A stretch of DNA of 64,000 nucleotides from Parafilimonas terrae (GCF_900115755.1 NZ_FOXQ01000008.1:62001-126000), one strand, 5' to 3'; numbered from the stretch's first letter, positions 37,294-47,278 are shown. Notes: generated by a model not told the origin, from the letters alone. Made by a program: numbers and translations.

Positions 37294-38025
37294 ATGGAAA
37301 CAGAAGTAAGAATCAGGGCTTTTAGAGCCACTGATGATAAAGAAACATGTATAAAGTTTGTTTTAGGGCATCAAAAAGTATTGGAAAATCACGGCATTCA
37401 AAAAGTAACCTCTTCAACCAATGCATGGATAGACAGCCCTTCAGTTATTGTTATTGTAGTAGAATCGCTTGACAGGCAAAAATTATATGGCGGCGCCCGT
37501 ATTCATATTGCTAATGGCATTGACCCCCTGCCGCTGGAAACGGCTACGGGCGATATGGACCCTAAGATTTATGATTACATAAAGCATTATTCAAAAACGG
37601 GTACTGCAGAGTTGTGCGGTTTATGGAATTCAATTGAAGTGGCAGGCCTGGGCATAGGCAGCTATTTTCCTTCAAGGGCTTCTATTGTTATTCTTAACCA
37701 GTTGGGTTTAGGTTCCCTGTTTAGTTTATGCTCGCCGGTAACATTAAGGTTTAACCAGTGGATTGGCGCCAGGGTATTTACCGAAGTGGGCAACCAGGGC
37801 ACATTTTATTATCCCAAAATTGATTTGCTCGCAACCATTATCTTTTTGGAAGACCCGCTCACTTTAAACAAAGCCCATCCGCGTGAACGGGTAAAAATGT
37901 TCTGGATGCGTGAAAACCTTTCCAATGTGCACGAAGAAAAATCCCCGTTTAAAAACATAACTGTTAAGGTGCATTATGAGCTTGAAGTTAAAGGCATTAA
38001 ACAGAATGAATTTAATGTTGTATAA
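37294..38025 (+). CDS. Unknown protein with GNAT/acyltransferase-like pattern
   Basis: A 243-residue soluble protein. I do not recognise a named family. The order of segments resembles GNAT and LuxI-type N-acyltransferases: an N-terminal strand (VRIRAFRATDD), then KLYGGARIHI, an acidic TAELCGLW strand, then GLGIGSYFPSRASIVILNQLGLGSLF like an acyl-CoA loop and helix, and NQWIGARVFTEVG. It precedes a 7TM sensor kinase by 106 nt on the same strand. A role in producing or modifying a signal for that kinase is a hypothesis only. Confidence 0.5.
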   Translation: METEVRIRAFRATDDKETCIKFVLGHQKVLENHGIQKVTSSTNAWIDSPSVIVIVVESLDRQKLYGGARIHIANGIDPLPLETATGDMDPKIYDYIKHYSKTGTAELCGLWNSIEVAGLGIGSYFPSRASIVILNQLGLGSLFSLCSPVTLRFNQWIGARVFTEVGNQGTFYYPKIDLLATIIFLEDPLTLNKAHPRERVKMFWMRENLSNVHEEKSPFKNITVKVHYELEVKGIKQNEFNVV

Positions 38026-38131
38026 ATAAAAGAGGAGAAGAAAATATTTTATTTTTTAACGAACCTTTTTATACTTACTGAATAATTGCTTTCTTTACAG
38101 TTTACAGTAATATTTAATATCTTAAAAACCG

Positions 38132-40285
38132 ATGTCTATAAAGCAGGTTTGCATTTGCATAGCTTTTCTTTTTATTGTTACAAAGACTTTTGCGGGAGAC
38201 ATTATTTTAAATAAGGGGACGGACGCTCAAAAAATAGGAGAGTCTCTTGAAATACTCAACAACAGCAATAAGAAGTATAATAGCAGTAATATAATTGACG
38301 CAAAAGAATTTTACACCAGTACCCGAAAAATGCCTGTGTTTTCATCGCTGGATGTGAATATATGGATCAGGTTTTCCATAGTTAATAAATCAGGAGGTGA
38401 TGTTTATCTTAATCTCGATCATGCAAACACATCCCTTATAACGCTGTATAAAGATTCTGCCGGTACACTTGTTAAAATTTATATGGCCGGCAATGCATTA
38501 AAACAACAAAATAGAAGCGAGCTGCCAAATTATATAGCCAATTTAAGCCAGGAGCAAAATTCTGCTGTTACTTATTATGGCCATATTGAAAGCGCCCACC
38601 CTGCAGTGCTGGATATGTATGTGGGCTCTTATGGTAAAGTGATTGAACAGGCAAACAAAAAGCTAAACATAATTACTACTTATTTCGGTATTTTATTAGC
38701 TATATTTTTTTATAACCTTTTTCTCTATTTTGTAACGGTTGATAAAGGCTACATTTTTTATATACTTTATATTTTCTTTCTTGGTTTTGCCCAGTTTACA
38801 TTAGCTGGTTTCTTGTTTAAGTATGTGTGGATGAATTATCCGTGGATTAATTATTACGCAGTACCTGTTTCCTCCTCTATGGCTATCATATCAGGCGTAT
38901 TGTTTTCTATGAATTTTTTAAGAACAAAACTTTATACACCCTTCATTCATAAGATATTTATTATAATATTATTTGCCTTGCTTGGATCAATTATAGCAAG
39001 CTTCATGCACCTTAATTCAATCAGTTATTACATGATTGTTTTTTTCCAGGTGGTGGTAAGTATCGTGGCTATTGTTGCCGCATTTATTATCATGTTTAAA
39101 GGCTACAGGCCCGCTACGTTTTATGCTGTTTCGTGGGTATTGTTTTTAACAGGGTTGCTTATTTTCAGCCTTAGAAATTCAGATATATTACCCGCTAATT
39201 ATTTTACGAATTACATTCTGTACATAGGTTCTGCCATAGAAACCGTATTGCTTTCCATTGCGCTTGCTGATAAAATAAACGTGCTAAAAAAAGAAAAAGA
39301 CCAATCGCAGGCTGAAGCCCTGGAACAGTCCCGCAAAAATGAGCGCCTCGTAAACGAACAGAACATTATTCTGGAAGAAAAAGTGTCTAAAAGAACGGCA
39401 GAATTGCAAAACGCCAATCATCATTTAAATGAAGCGCTTATTAACCTTAAAGATGCACAAACGCAACTGGTAGAAGCAGAAAAAATGGCATCATTGGGCC
39501 AGCTTACAGCAGGCATTGCACATGAAATAAATAACCCTATTAACTTCGTTAAGTCGAATATAAATCCCTTAAGGCTTGACATCCAGGATTTGCTTGAAGT
39601 ATTAAATGCATACGGCGAATTGCATTCGTTAAAAGATGATACTAATTTTAAATCCAATCTTGATAAAATAAAAAATCTAAAAGACGAAATTGATCTCACT
39701 TATGTACAAAGTGAGATCGAAAACCTGATAGCAGGCATTGAAGAAGGCGCAGAGCGTACGGCGGAAATTGTGCGGGGCTTGCGCACATTCAGCAGGATTG
39801 ATGAAGCATCATTAAAAACTGTAAATGTTCACGATGGAATATTATCTACAATCGTGCTGCTTAAAAATACTATTCCTTACTATATAAAGGTGGTTAAGGA
39901 GTTTAATGCCGAAGGTGTGATAGAATGTTTCCCCGGAAAGTTAAACCAGGTTTTTATGAACATTATCACCAATGCAATACAGGCTATAAAGCAGAAAGCA
40001 GTAAAAGGAGATGAATTAATTACCATTAAAACGAGAGATACGAACGATGGTCAAATTGAAATCTCAATTAAAGATTCCGGGCCCGGTATGGATGAAGCAA
40101 CAAAGCACAGGATTTTTGAACCATTTTTTACAACCAAAGATGTTGGTGAAGGAACAGGGCTGGGCATGGCCATTGTGTTTAAAATTATTCAAAAGCATTT
40201 TGGAAAAATAAATATTAATTCTTCGCCCGGAAACGGTGCTGAATTTATAATAACTTTACCTCATAAATATAAGGGAGATGATTAA
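38132..40285 (+). CDS. 7TMR-DISM sensor histidine kinase
   Basis: A 717-residue membrane kinase. A signal peptide (about 1-22) is followed by a periplasmic 7TMR-DISMED2-like sensor domain (about 25-170), seven transmembrane helices (about 180-385), a coiled coil (about 395-450), the phospho-acceptor helix [20 protein letters not shown] with His, and an HATPase domain with N-box [16 protein letters not shown] and [10 protein letters not shown]. The dimerisation helices carry a long charged insert (about 495-545). DISMED2 is thought to bind carbohydrates or small ligands. It lies 11 nt before the hybrid REC-kinase and probably acts with it. Confidence 0.92.
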   Translation: MSIKQVCICIAFLFIVTKTFAGDIILNKGTDAQKIGESLEILNNSNKKYNSSNIIDAKEFYTSTRKMPVFSSLDVNIWIRFSIVNKSGGDVYLNLDHANTSLITLYKDSAGTLVKIYMAGNALKQQNRSELPNYIANLSQEQNSAVTYYGHIESAHPAVLDMYVGSYGKVIEQANKKLNIITTYFGILLAIFFYNLFLYFVTVDKGYIFYILYIFFLGFAQFTLAGFLFKYVWMNYPWINYYAVPVSSSMAIISGVLFSMNFLRTKLYTPFIHKIFIIILFALLGSIIASFMHLNSISYYMIVFFQVVVSIVAIVAAFIIMFKGYRPATFYAVSWVLFLTGLLIFSLRNSDILPANYFTNYILYIGSAIETVLLSIALADKINVLKKEKDQSQAEALEQSRKNERLVNEQNIILEEKVSKRTAELQNANHHLNEALINLKDAQTQLVEAEKMASLGQLTAGIAHEINNPINFVKSNINPLRLDIQDLLEVLNAYGELHSLKDDTNFKSNLDKIKNLKDEIDLTYVQSEIENLIAGIEEGAERTAEIVRGLRTFSRIDEASLKTVNVHDGILSTIVLLKNTIPYYIKVVKEFNAEGVIECFPGKLNQVFMNIITNAIQAIKQKAVKGDELITIKTRDTNDGQIEISIKDSGPGMDEATKHRIFEPFFTTKDVGEGTGLGMAIVFKIIQKHFGKININSSPGNGAEFIITLPHKYKGDD

Positions 40286-40296
40286 CCCTAAAAACT

Positions 40297-41430
40297 GTGA
40301 AAAACCATACTATGTTTGCTGAAGATAAAAAAATCAGGGTTCTGTATATTGATGATGAACTAAATAATTTGCTTGCATTCCAGGCAAGCTTTCGCCGTAG
40401 ATACAAAATATTTATTGCATCTTCCTCTGCCGAAGGAATGAGCATTTTAAACGACGAAAAAGATATTCAGGTAATTATATGCGATCAGCGGATGCCGCAA
40501 TCAACAGGTGTGGAATTTTTCCAGGTTATCCGCAAAGCCTTCCCGGACCCCGTTCGTATTTTGCTAACCGGTTATACAGATGCTGAAGCTATTATCAATG
40601 CCATTAATGAAGGTGAGATATTCCGCTACATAAAAAAGCCCTGGGATGAATTTGAATTGCAAAATGCGGTTCAAAATGCTTTCGAATTATACACAACAAG
40701 GTTGCAGTTAAAAAGAAAGGTAAGTGAACTTCAAAAAACAAACGATGAATTAAACCGTTTTGTTTACAGCACATCGCACGATTTGCGTTCACCTCTTGCT
40801 TCTGCCATGGGCATTATAAACCTTGCCCGCATGGAAAATTCTGTTGATGATCCCAATAATTATTTGGGAATGATAGAAACATGCGTCAATAAAATGGATG
40901 CCTTTATCCAGAAAATAATAGAGTATTATAAAAGCATCAGGGTAGAAGATGAATATGCGGAAATAGATTTTGAGAGCATGCTTTCAGAAACGATTGCCAT
41001 ATGCCGCATGCAAAAGCCATCTGTAGAATTCGTACTGAATGTTGACCAGCAAGTGGTGTTTTTTAATGATCCCTTCCGTGTATCCATTATTATGGATAAC
41101 CTTCTTTCCAATGCGGTTAAATATTCAAAACCAAGCACCGAAGCCCCCAAAGTTGAGGTTAACATTAAAGTTGATGAATATAAAGCCCAGATAGAAATAG
41201 CAGATAACGGTATAGGGATAGTAGAAGAACATTTAAATAATATATTCAAAATGTTTTTCCGCAGTACCACGCATGTAAACGGGCTTGGCATTGGGTTGTA
41301 TATTGTAAAGGAAGCACTTTCAAGAATTGGTGGTGATATTTCTGTAGCATCAGCTTATAGTGTAGGCACAACATTCCATATTATGATTCCAAACTTCAAA
41401 AAGAAGAAGGAAGACCAGGAATCGAATTAG
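40297..41430 (+). CDS. Hybrid protein: N-terminal receiver plus histidine kinase
   Basis: A 377-residue cytoplasmic protein. The receiver (about 12-130) has LYIDDELNN, the Asp in VIICDQRMP and LTGYTD/IKKPW. The HisKA part has FVYSTSHDLRSPLASAMG with His, and HATPase_c has NLLSNAVKYS, DNGIGI and GLGIGLYIVKEAL. This receiver-before-kinase order suggests a relay in which the receiver tunes the attached kinase. GTG 40297 or ATG 40312 may be the start. It is co-transcribed with the 7TM kinase. Confidence 0.9.
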   Translation: MKNHTMFAEDKKIRVLYIDDELNNLLAFQASFRRRYKIFIASSSAEGMSILNDEKDIQVIICDQRMPQSTGVEFFQVIRKAFPDPVRILLTGYTDAEAIINAINEGEIFRYIKKPWDEFELQNAVQNAFELYTTRLQLKRKVSELQKTNDELNRFVYSTSHDLRSPLASAMGIINLARMENSVDDPNNYLGMIETCVNKMDAFIQKIIEYYKSIRVEDEYAEIDFESMLSETIAICRMQKPSVEFVLNVDQQVVFFNDPFRVSIIMDNLLSNAVKYSKPSTEAPKVEVNIKVDEYKAQIEIADNGIGIVEEHLNNIFKMFFRSTTHVNGLGIGLYIVKEALSRIGGDISVASAYSVGTTFHIMIPNFKKKKEDQESN

Positions 41431-41478
41431 CTTTTTATTCTGAAAATTTAATTTTTATTTCGCTGAATTATTATTGAA

Positions 41479-41979
41479 ATGAAATCAGCATTACTTTATA
41501 TTCTGCTTGCCGCAGTTGGATTGGTTACAACCAGCTTTGTTTCACCAGGTATTTTTAGCGGTGAAATAAAATATTCTTCAGTAAAAGAAGTGGCAGTTAA
41601 AAAAGATGGCGGCATAACATTTATAGAACAGGATTGGGATAAAGCTTTAAAAACTGCACAATCTCAAAATAAACTTGTGTTTCTTGATATTTATGCCACA
41701 TGGTGCGGACCTTGCAAAATGCTGAAACAATACACTTTTACAGACGCCAAAGTGGGTGAGTTTTTCAATAAGAATTTTATAAATGTTTCTGTTGATGGTG
41801 AAAAAGGAGTGGGGCCGGGCCTTGCAGAAAAATATGCTATTGAAGGCTACCCTACATTGATTATTGCCGATGCTTCAGGGAAACCTGTATTAATAACGGC
41901 AGGCTACCTGCCTTCTGATGTGTTGCTGAACTTTGCCAACGAAGCATTGAAAAGAAGCGGGAAGCAGCCTGTGAAATAA
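41479..41979 (+). CDS. Exported thioredoxin-family protein
   Basis: A 166-residue protein with an N-terminal hydrophobic signal or anchor (about 4-20), then a thioredoxin fold with FLDIYATWCGPCKMLKQYTF (CGPC at 76-79) and cis-Pro region IEGYPTLIIADASG. The pattern fits the thioredoxin_7/DUF255-like group of periplasmic thiol oxidoreductases. It probably reduces or isomerises disulfides outside the cytoplasm. Transcribed alone after the kinase genes. Confidence 0.88.
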   Translation: MKSALLYILLAAVGLVTTSFVSPGIFSGEIKYSSVKEVAVKKDGGITFIEQDWDKALKTAQSQNKLVFLDIYATWCGPCKMLKQYTFTDAKVGEFFNKNFINVSVDGEKGVGPGLAEKYAIEGYPTLIIADASGKPVLITAGYLPSDVLLNFANEALKRSGKQPVK

Positions 41980-42157
41980 TATATGCAGCTTGCTGGCATT
42001 ATTGCTTCCTCATGCGTTTATAGTTGCTATAAAATATATGGTTGAAGGAGTTCCGGTAGTCATCGGAATAAATTGTACAATCGTGCTGCAACAACGTACC
42101 AATTGCCGGTACATAAAAAATATAACTTCCTTTATATTTACCCGTAATTTAACCGCC

Positions 42158-42277
42158 ATGCAAACAAAACCTCAAATACCATTATTTAAAAGCTGGCGCT
42201 CCTGGTATATTTTGGTAATAGTTGTGCTGGTATTGCTTATTATTTTCTTTACCTGGTTTACACATTATTTTTCATGA
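42158..42277 (+). CDS. Small single-pass membrane protein coupled to symporter
   Basis: A 39-residue protein, MQTKPQIPLFKSWRSWYILV and onward, with one strongly hydrophobic helix (about 17-33). Its TGA stop overlaps the symporter ATG (ATGA, 42274-42277). Small partner proteins commonly precede SSS-family symporters. The tight coupling and membrane helix support a real gene, possibly a symporter subunit. A longer frame starting at 41990 exists, but its extra part has no protein character. Confidence 0.7.
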   Translation: MQTKPQIPLFKSWRSWYILVIVVLVLLIIFFTWFTHYFS

Positions 42278-44028
42278 GTAGTGCCGACTGGATAGTACTC
42301 ATTGCTACACTGCTGTTAATAGTTGTGTATGGCTTGTATAAAAGCCGCACCAGCCGCAACCTTGAAGGATATTTTTTAAATAACCGCAGTATGCCCTGGT
42401 GGCTTGTGTTGCTTAGCATAATGGGCACGCAGGCAAGCGCCATTACCTTTCTTTCCGCACCCGGCCAGGCGTTTACAGACGGGATGCGTTTTGTACAATA
42501 TTATTTCGGGCTTCCCATAGCGATGGTGATTTTATGCATAACCTTCGTGCCCGTTTTTTCAAAGCTGAAAGTATTTACACCTTACGAATTTTTAGAGCAG
42601 CGGTTCGATTTAAAAACAAGAACTTTTACAGCCGCATTGTTTTTGCTTTCCCGCGGTTTCTCCACAGGCATAAGCGTATATGCGCCTTCTATTATTTTGT
42701 CTTCCTTATTTGGATGGAATATTTTTTATACCAACATTTTAATGGGCGGTATTCTTATAATCTATACAGTAAGCGGCGGCGCCAAAGCCGTTGCCTATAC
42801 CCAGCAACTGCAACTAATAATTATTATAACGGCCATGTGCATTGCAGGCTATTATATCGTGCACCTGCTGCCGCAAAATATTGGATTTACAGATGCTTTA
42901 AAAATAAGCGGCGCGTCGGGAAAACTGAATGTAATAACAACAGGCTTTGAAGAAGGCAATGGTTTTGTTTGGAAAGATAAATACAACATTATTAGCGGTG
43001 TAATAGGCGGCTTCTTTTTAGCGCTCAGTTATTTTGGAACGGATCACAGCCAGGTAGGACGATATCTTACCGCTAAAAATAATACGCAAAGCAAACTGAG
43101 TTTGTTGATGAATGGCCTGGTAAAAGTGCCCATGCAGTTTTTGATCTTGTTATTAGGTGCATTGTTATTTGTGTTTTATCAGTTTCAGCCATCGCCTGTT
43201 TTTTTTAATAAAACAGCGGAAACAAAAACTTATGCTGCGCCTTATAATGATTCACTTAAAGCAATATCGTCAGCATTTAACGATGTAAATACCAGGCAAA
43301 AAAATACAGCAGCAGGTTATGCTAAAGCCTTAAATAAAAATGATGAAGCAACTGCAACTGATTTGAAACTGCAATTGCAGGAACTGAACACGCAGGCTAA
43401 TGAACTACGCAGTAATTATAAAACAGTTTTATCAAAAGCAGACCCAACTGCAGATACCAATGATACCAATTATATTTTTCTGCGGTTTGTTACAGATAAC
43501 TTACCTAAAGGCCTTGTTGGTTTATTAATCGCAATCATTTTCCTGGCTTCATGGGGTTCAATTGCAGCAGCATTAAACTCACTGGCAAGTTGCACGATGA
43601 TAGATTTTTACATGCGTTTAAAAAAGCATCATCTGCATCCGGAAAGATCAGATTATGAAGATGAAAAACGCTACCGCATTTCAAAATGGCTAACTTTTGG
43701 GTGGGGAGTTTTTTGTATCGTGATAGCGGAATTTGCTAACCGCATGGGCAGTTTAATTGAAGCGGTGAATGTGCTTGGCTCACTGTTCTATGGCGTTATA
43801 CTCGGTATTTTTCTCGTAGCGTTTTATTGCAAAAAAATAAAAGGTACGGCGGTGTTCTGGTCATCGGTTATATCGGAAATAATTGTTGTTATTTTATTTA
43901 TACTTGATAACAATAATATAATTGGCCTGGGCTTTCTCTGGCTCAATGTAGTTGGTGCTGTGGCCGTTTTATGCATAAGTTTTTTGGTGCAGCGCATTTT
44001 ACCACCGCCTTCATCATTGGTCAAATAA
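42274..44028 (+). CDS. Sodium:solute symporter (SSS family)
   Basis: A 584-residue polytopic protein (about 13-14 helices) with the SSS core: NLEGYFLNNRSMPWW, LSIMGTQASAITFLSAPGQAF and ASWGSIAAALNSLASCTMIDFY. It uses the Na+ gradient to import a solute such as a sugar, an organic acid or a nucleobase-like compound; the substrate is unknown. A hydrophilic, helix-forming insert of about 75 residues (about 315-395) lies between membrane segments. Such inserts occur in Bacteroidota SSS proteins. It is translationally coupled to the small membrane protein upstream. Confidence 0.9.
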   Translation: MSSADWIVLIATLLLIVVYGLYKSRTSRNLEGYFLNNRSMPWWLVLLSIMGTQASAITFLSAPGQAFTDGMRFVQYYFGLPIAMVILCITFVPVFSKLKVFTPYEFLEQRFDLKTRTFTAALFLLSRGFSTGISVYAPSIILSSLFGWNIFYTNILMGGILIIYTVSGGAKAVAYTQQLQLIIIITAMCIAGYYIVHLLPQNIGFTDALKISGASGKLNVITTGFEEGNGFVWKDKYNIISGVIGGFFLALSYFGTDHSQVGRYLTAKNNTQSKLSLLMNGLVKVPMQFLILLLGALLFVFYQFQPSPVFFNKTAETKTYAAPYNDSLKAISSAFNDVNTRQKNTAAGYAKALNKNDEATATDLKLQLQELNTQANELRSNYKTVLSKADPTADTNDTNYIFLRFVTDNLPKGLVGLLIAIIFLASWGSIAAALNSLASCTMIDFYMRLKKHHLHPERSDYEDEKRYRISKWLTFGWGVFCIVIAEFANRMGSLIEAVNVLGSLFYGVILGIFLVAFYCKKIKGTAVFWSSVISEIIVVILFILDNNNIIGLGFLWLNVVGAVAVLCISFLVQRILPPPSSLVK

Positions 44029-44090
44029 TTTATGTTTTATTAAAGAATCAACACAAGCATTCGCTGCTACTTTTGCAGCTTTAATTTTTT

Positions 44091-44603
44091 ATGCGTTATA
44101 TAAAAATTGTTTTTGGAGGCCTTTTAATATTATTTATACTGCTCACGCTTATGGGTTTATTAATGCCTTCTTCCGTAACTGTTTTTCGCTCTGTTGAGAT
44201 AAATGCGCCCGCTGATACCATTCAGTATTACACCAATAATATTGCTCATTGGAAATATTGGATCAATGGCGCTGATACAACTTACTTCAAACAACTCACC
44301 AGCTCTGCAACTGATAAAGATTCTAAAATTGCACTTGGCTCTTTTACCATTACCATAATTTCCATCGATCCAAAACATATCACCACTTTTTGGAAAGGAA
44401 GCAGTGGCGGCGAACAACTGAATTACCTGGAATTAACCAATAACTCAAACGGTAACACATTAATCAACTGGAGTTTTCAACAAAAGCTTAAATGGTATCC
44501 GTGGGAAAGGTTAAGTGCCATGCTGCACGATAAAGTTTTTGGCCCGTCTATGGAAGTAAGTCTTGCTAAACTGAAAAGGGTTTGCGAAGGAACTAATCCA
44601 TAG
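44091..44603 (+). CDS. SRPBCC-family protein
   Basis: A 170-residue protein with one N-terminal transmembrane helix (about 4-22) and a START/polyketide-cyclase-like domain: SVTVFRSVEINAPADTIQYYTNNIAHWKYW is the typical first strand and helix. Such proteins bind hydrophobic ligands in a large cavity; no enzyme activity can be assigned. Convergent with bioA, whose stop is 12 nt away. Confidence 0.82.
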   Translation: MRYIKIVFGGLLILFILLTLMGLLMPSSVTVFRSVEINAPADTIQYYTNNIAHWKYWINGADTTYFKQLTSSATDKDSKIALGSFTITIISIDPKHITTFWKGSSGGEQLNYLELTNNSNGNTLINWSFQQKLKWYPWERLSAMLHDKVFGPSMEVSLAKLKRVCEGTNP

Positions 44604-44615
44604 CGATTATTAATT

Positions 44616-45893
44616 CTACAAAATTTCTGTAAGCACCGCATACACTTTTTCAAGCTCTTCATTCGTAATACAGTAAGGCGGCATTATATAAACCGTATTA
44701 CCAAGCGGCCGGATATAAACGCCTTTCTCCAAAGCCTTTGCGGTTACAACCTGGCTTATATTGTTCAGGTAAACATCATCACCCTGAGCAATTTCAAATG
44801 CGAGTATAGTACCGAGTGCCCGCACATTTTTAATACCATTCAATTGTTTCAATTGTGCTGCAAATGCAATGTTTTGCGCACTGATATTTTCTATTTGTGC
44901 CAGCACATTATTTTTTTCAAACAGGTCAAGGCTTGCGTTTGCAGCTGTACAAGCTAACGGGTTTGCTGTAAACGAATGCCCGTGAAAAAAGGTTTTTCGT
45001 GCATCATCGGTTATATATGCATTATAAATTTTTTCTGAACAGGTCGTAACACCAAGCGCCATAACACCACCGGTTATGCCTTTGCTCAAACAAATAATAT
45101 CAGGCTTTGTTTGCATGTACTCACTGGCAAACATTTTACCCGTTCTGCCAAAGCCGGTCATTACTTCGTCTGCAATGCAAATAATATTTTTTTGCTGTAT
45201 AAAATAAAGCAGTTCATCCAGCAGCACTGCATCATACATTTTAATGCCACCCGCGCCCTGCACCAAAGGTTCGTAAATAAATGCTGCAATTGAATTCTCG
45301 TGTTTTGCTATTTCTTCCTTTATTGAACTGATATTATTTTCATCAGGTGTATCAATAAAAATTACATCGAGCAATATATCATGAAACGCCAATGTAAAAA
45401 CGCTGCGGTCGCTCACGCTCATTGAGCCGAATGTATCGCCATGATAGCTGTTTTTAAAAGCAAGCAATTTATTTTTAGTCGTTGACCGTTGACCGTTGAC
45501 CGTTGACCGAACATTCCACCAATATTGAATCGACATTTTTATTGCCACTTCCGTTGAAGTAGAGCCATCGTCGCTATAAAATATTTTGGAAAAATTACCA
45601 GGAAGTATTTTCAATAATCTTTCAGCCAGCTTAACAGCCGGTTCATGTGTAAAGCCGGCAAAAATGATGTGCTCCAGTTGCAAAGCCTGGTCATAAATTT
45701 TTTGGGCGATATATTCATTTGAATGGCCATGAATATTAACCCACCAGCTGCTAATGGCATCAATGTAAGCGTTGCCATTTTCATCAAATAAATAACTGTC
45801 TTTTGCTTTGGTAATGGCAACCGGCGCATTCATATTTTTTTGAGGCGTAAACGGATGCCATATATACTTCCTGTCGCGTTCAATTAAGTTCAT
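44616..45893 (-). CDS. bioA: Adenosylmethionine-8-amino-7-oxononanoate aminotransferase
   Basis: A 425-residue PLP aminotransferase of biotin synthesis, using SAM to make 7,8-diaminopelargonate. HPFTPQKNMNAP, SSWWVNIHGH, SYHGDTFGSMSV, CIADEVMTGFGRTG and the PLP Lys in LSKGITGG are all present. A four-copy GTTGACC heptamer array (45481-45508) lies inside the frame and encodes RSTVNGQRSTT in a surface-type loop before the SYHGDTFG motif; the family lacks this insert as far as I know. A TACCTTTG box ends 4 nt before the ATG. Other bio genes are absent here. Confidence 0.94.
   Translation of the reverse strand: MNLIERDRKYIWHPFTPQKNMNAPVAITKAKDSYLFDENGNAYIDAISSWWVNIHGHSNEYIAQKIYDQALQLEHIIFAGFTHEPAVKLAERLLKILPGNFSKIFYSDDGSTSTEVAIKMSIQYWWNVRSTVNGQRSTTKNKLLAFKNSYHGDTFGSMSVSDRSVFTLAFHDILLDVIFIDTPDENNISSIKEEIAKHENSIAAFIYEPLVQGAGGIKMYDAVLLDELLYFIQQKNIICIADEVMTGFGRTGKMFASEYMQTKPDIICLSKGITGGVMALGVTTCSEKIYNAYITDDARKTFFHGHSFTANPLACTAANASLDLFEKNNVLAQIENISAQNIAFAAQLKQLNGIKNVRALGTILAFEIAQGDDVYLNNISQVVTAKALEKGVYIRPLGNTVYIMPPYCITNEELEKVYAVLTEIL
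45481..45508. repeat. Heptamer tandem repeat (4x GTTGACC) inside bioA
   Basis: Four perfect copies of GTTGACC, with no gap, inside the bioA coding sequence. As 7 is not a multiple of 3, gain or loss of one copy would shift the bioA frame; three copies would restore it. The copies are identical, so the array is recent or kept homogeneous. Confidence 0.95.
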
Positions 45894-45946
45894 GCGGCAA
45901 AGGTAGTAAATGGGCTGCCGGTTGCGACAGCGGGCCGGCCGGCAAC

Positions 45947-47260
45947 TTATTTCTTTCTAAAAAATATTCTAACAGGCACACCTTTAAAATCGAAAGAAGC
46001 CCGCAGTTGATTTTCAAGATAGTTCTTGTAAGGCGTTTTTATATCATCCGGATAATTGGTGAAGAATGCAAATGACGGCACAGCCGTTGGCAGTTGCATG
46101 ATGTATTTTATTTTAACCGAATTGCCCCGCACAACCGGTGCATGGTGCGCCGCAACGGCTTTAAGCATAACATCATTTAATTTGCTGGTAGCAATGCGGC
46201 GCTTACGGCTGTCATATACTTTTAATGCTGTTTCCATCGCCTGGAAAATGCGTGTTTTTTCTTTGGCAGAAATAAATAAAACAGGCACATCGGTAAAAGG
46301 CGCAATCTTTTCTTTTAGTTGCTTTTCATAATCCCTTGCCGTATTGGTTGATTTTTCAACCAGGTCCCATTTATTTACCAGCAATACAATACCCTTTCCC
46401 TTTCTTGCAGCCAGCGAAAAAATATTTACGTCCTGCGCCGTAATGCCTTTTTCCGCATCAAGTACCAGGATGCAAACATCCGCTTCGTCCATGGCGTTTA
46501 CAGCGCGGATAACAGAATAAAATTCAAGGTCATCTTTTTCTTTATTCTTCTTGCGCAAACCGGCTGTATCAATGAGTATAAAATCTTTCTGGAAAAGATT
46601 ATAATGTGTGTGAATAGTGTCTCTTGTTGTGCCGGCAATATCACTAACAATTGTTCTTTCCTTACCAACCAGCGCATTCAATAAAGATGATTTACCAACA
46701 TTTGGCTGGCCGATTATGGCAAAACGCGGCAATTCATTATCTGCCGTTGCAGCTTCAGCTTCTTCTTCCGGAATTAATTCCGTTATGGCATCCAGCAGCT
46801 CGCCGGTGCCGCTGCCGCTCATGCTGCTGAGAAAAAAAATATTGTCAAAACCAAGGCTGTAAAATTCCGTAGCATCCAATTGCCGTTCCGAATTATCAAC
46901 TTTATTCACGACAAGAAAAACAGGCTTGGTAGATCTGCGCAGTATCTCCGCCATGCTTTCATCCAGCGTTGTTATGCCGGTTGAAACATCGGTCATAAAA
47001 ATAACAGCATTGGCTTCTTCAATGGCTATCTTAACCTGCTTGCGTATTTCAGTTTCAAAAATATCTTCACTGTCGGGCACAAAACCGCCCGTGTCTATTA
47101 CATTAAAATTTTTTCCGTTCCAGTCGGCAACGCCATATTGCCTGTCGCGGGTAACGCCGCTTACATTATCTACAATGGCTTTGCGTTGTTCAAGCAAACG
47201 GTTGAACAACGTGCTTTTGCCAACATTTGGCCTTCCTGTTATTGCTACTGTAAAACCCAT
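45947..47260 (-). CDS. der: GTPase Der (EngA)
   Basis: A 437-residue protein with two tandem GTPase domains and a C-terminal KH-like domain. Domain 1 has GRPNVGKSTLFN and NKVD; domain 2 has GQPNVGKSSLLN, DTAGLRKK and NKWDL. It is an essential factor for 50S ribosome assembly. It lies directly downstream of era (18-nt gap), so two ribosome-assembly GTPases share an operon. Confidence 0.97.
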   Translation of the reverse strand: MGFTVAITGRPNVGKSTLFNRLLEQRKAIVDNVSGVTRDRQYGVADWNGKNFNVIDTGGFVPDSEDIFETEIRKQVKIAIEEANAVIFMTDVSTGITTLDESMAEILRRSTKPVFLVVNKVDNSERQLDATEFYSLGFDNIFFLSSMSGSGTGELLDAITELIPEEEAEAATADNELPRFAIIGQPNVGKSSLLNALVGKERTIVSDIAGTTRDTIHTHYNLFQKDFILIDTAGLRKKNKEKDDLEFYSVIRAVNAMDEADVCILVLDAEKGITAQDVNIFSLAARKGKGIVLLVNKWDLVEKSTNTARDYEKQLKEKIAPFTDVPVLFISAKEKTRIFQAMETALKVYDSRKRRIATSKLNDVMLKAVAAHHAPVVRGNSVKIKYIMQLPTAVPSFAFFTNYPDDIKTPYKNYLENQLRASFDFKGVPVRIFFRKK

Positions 47261-47278
47261 TATTTTTAGCTTTAGCTG

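Noticed and set aside
41990-42277. 95-residue reading frame before the symporter
   Set aside because: Only the last 39 residues, from the ATG at 42158, have membrane-protein character; the upstream part looks like translated intergenic sequence.
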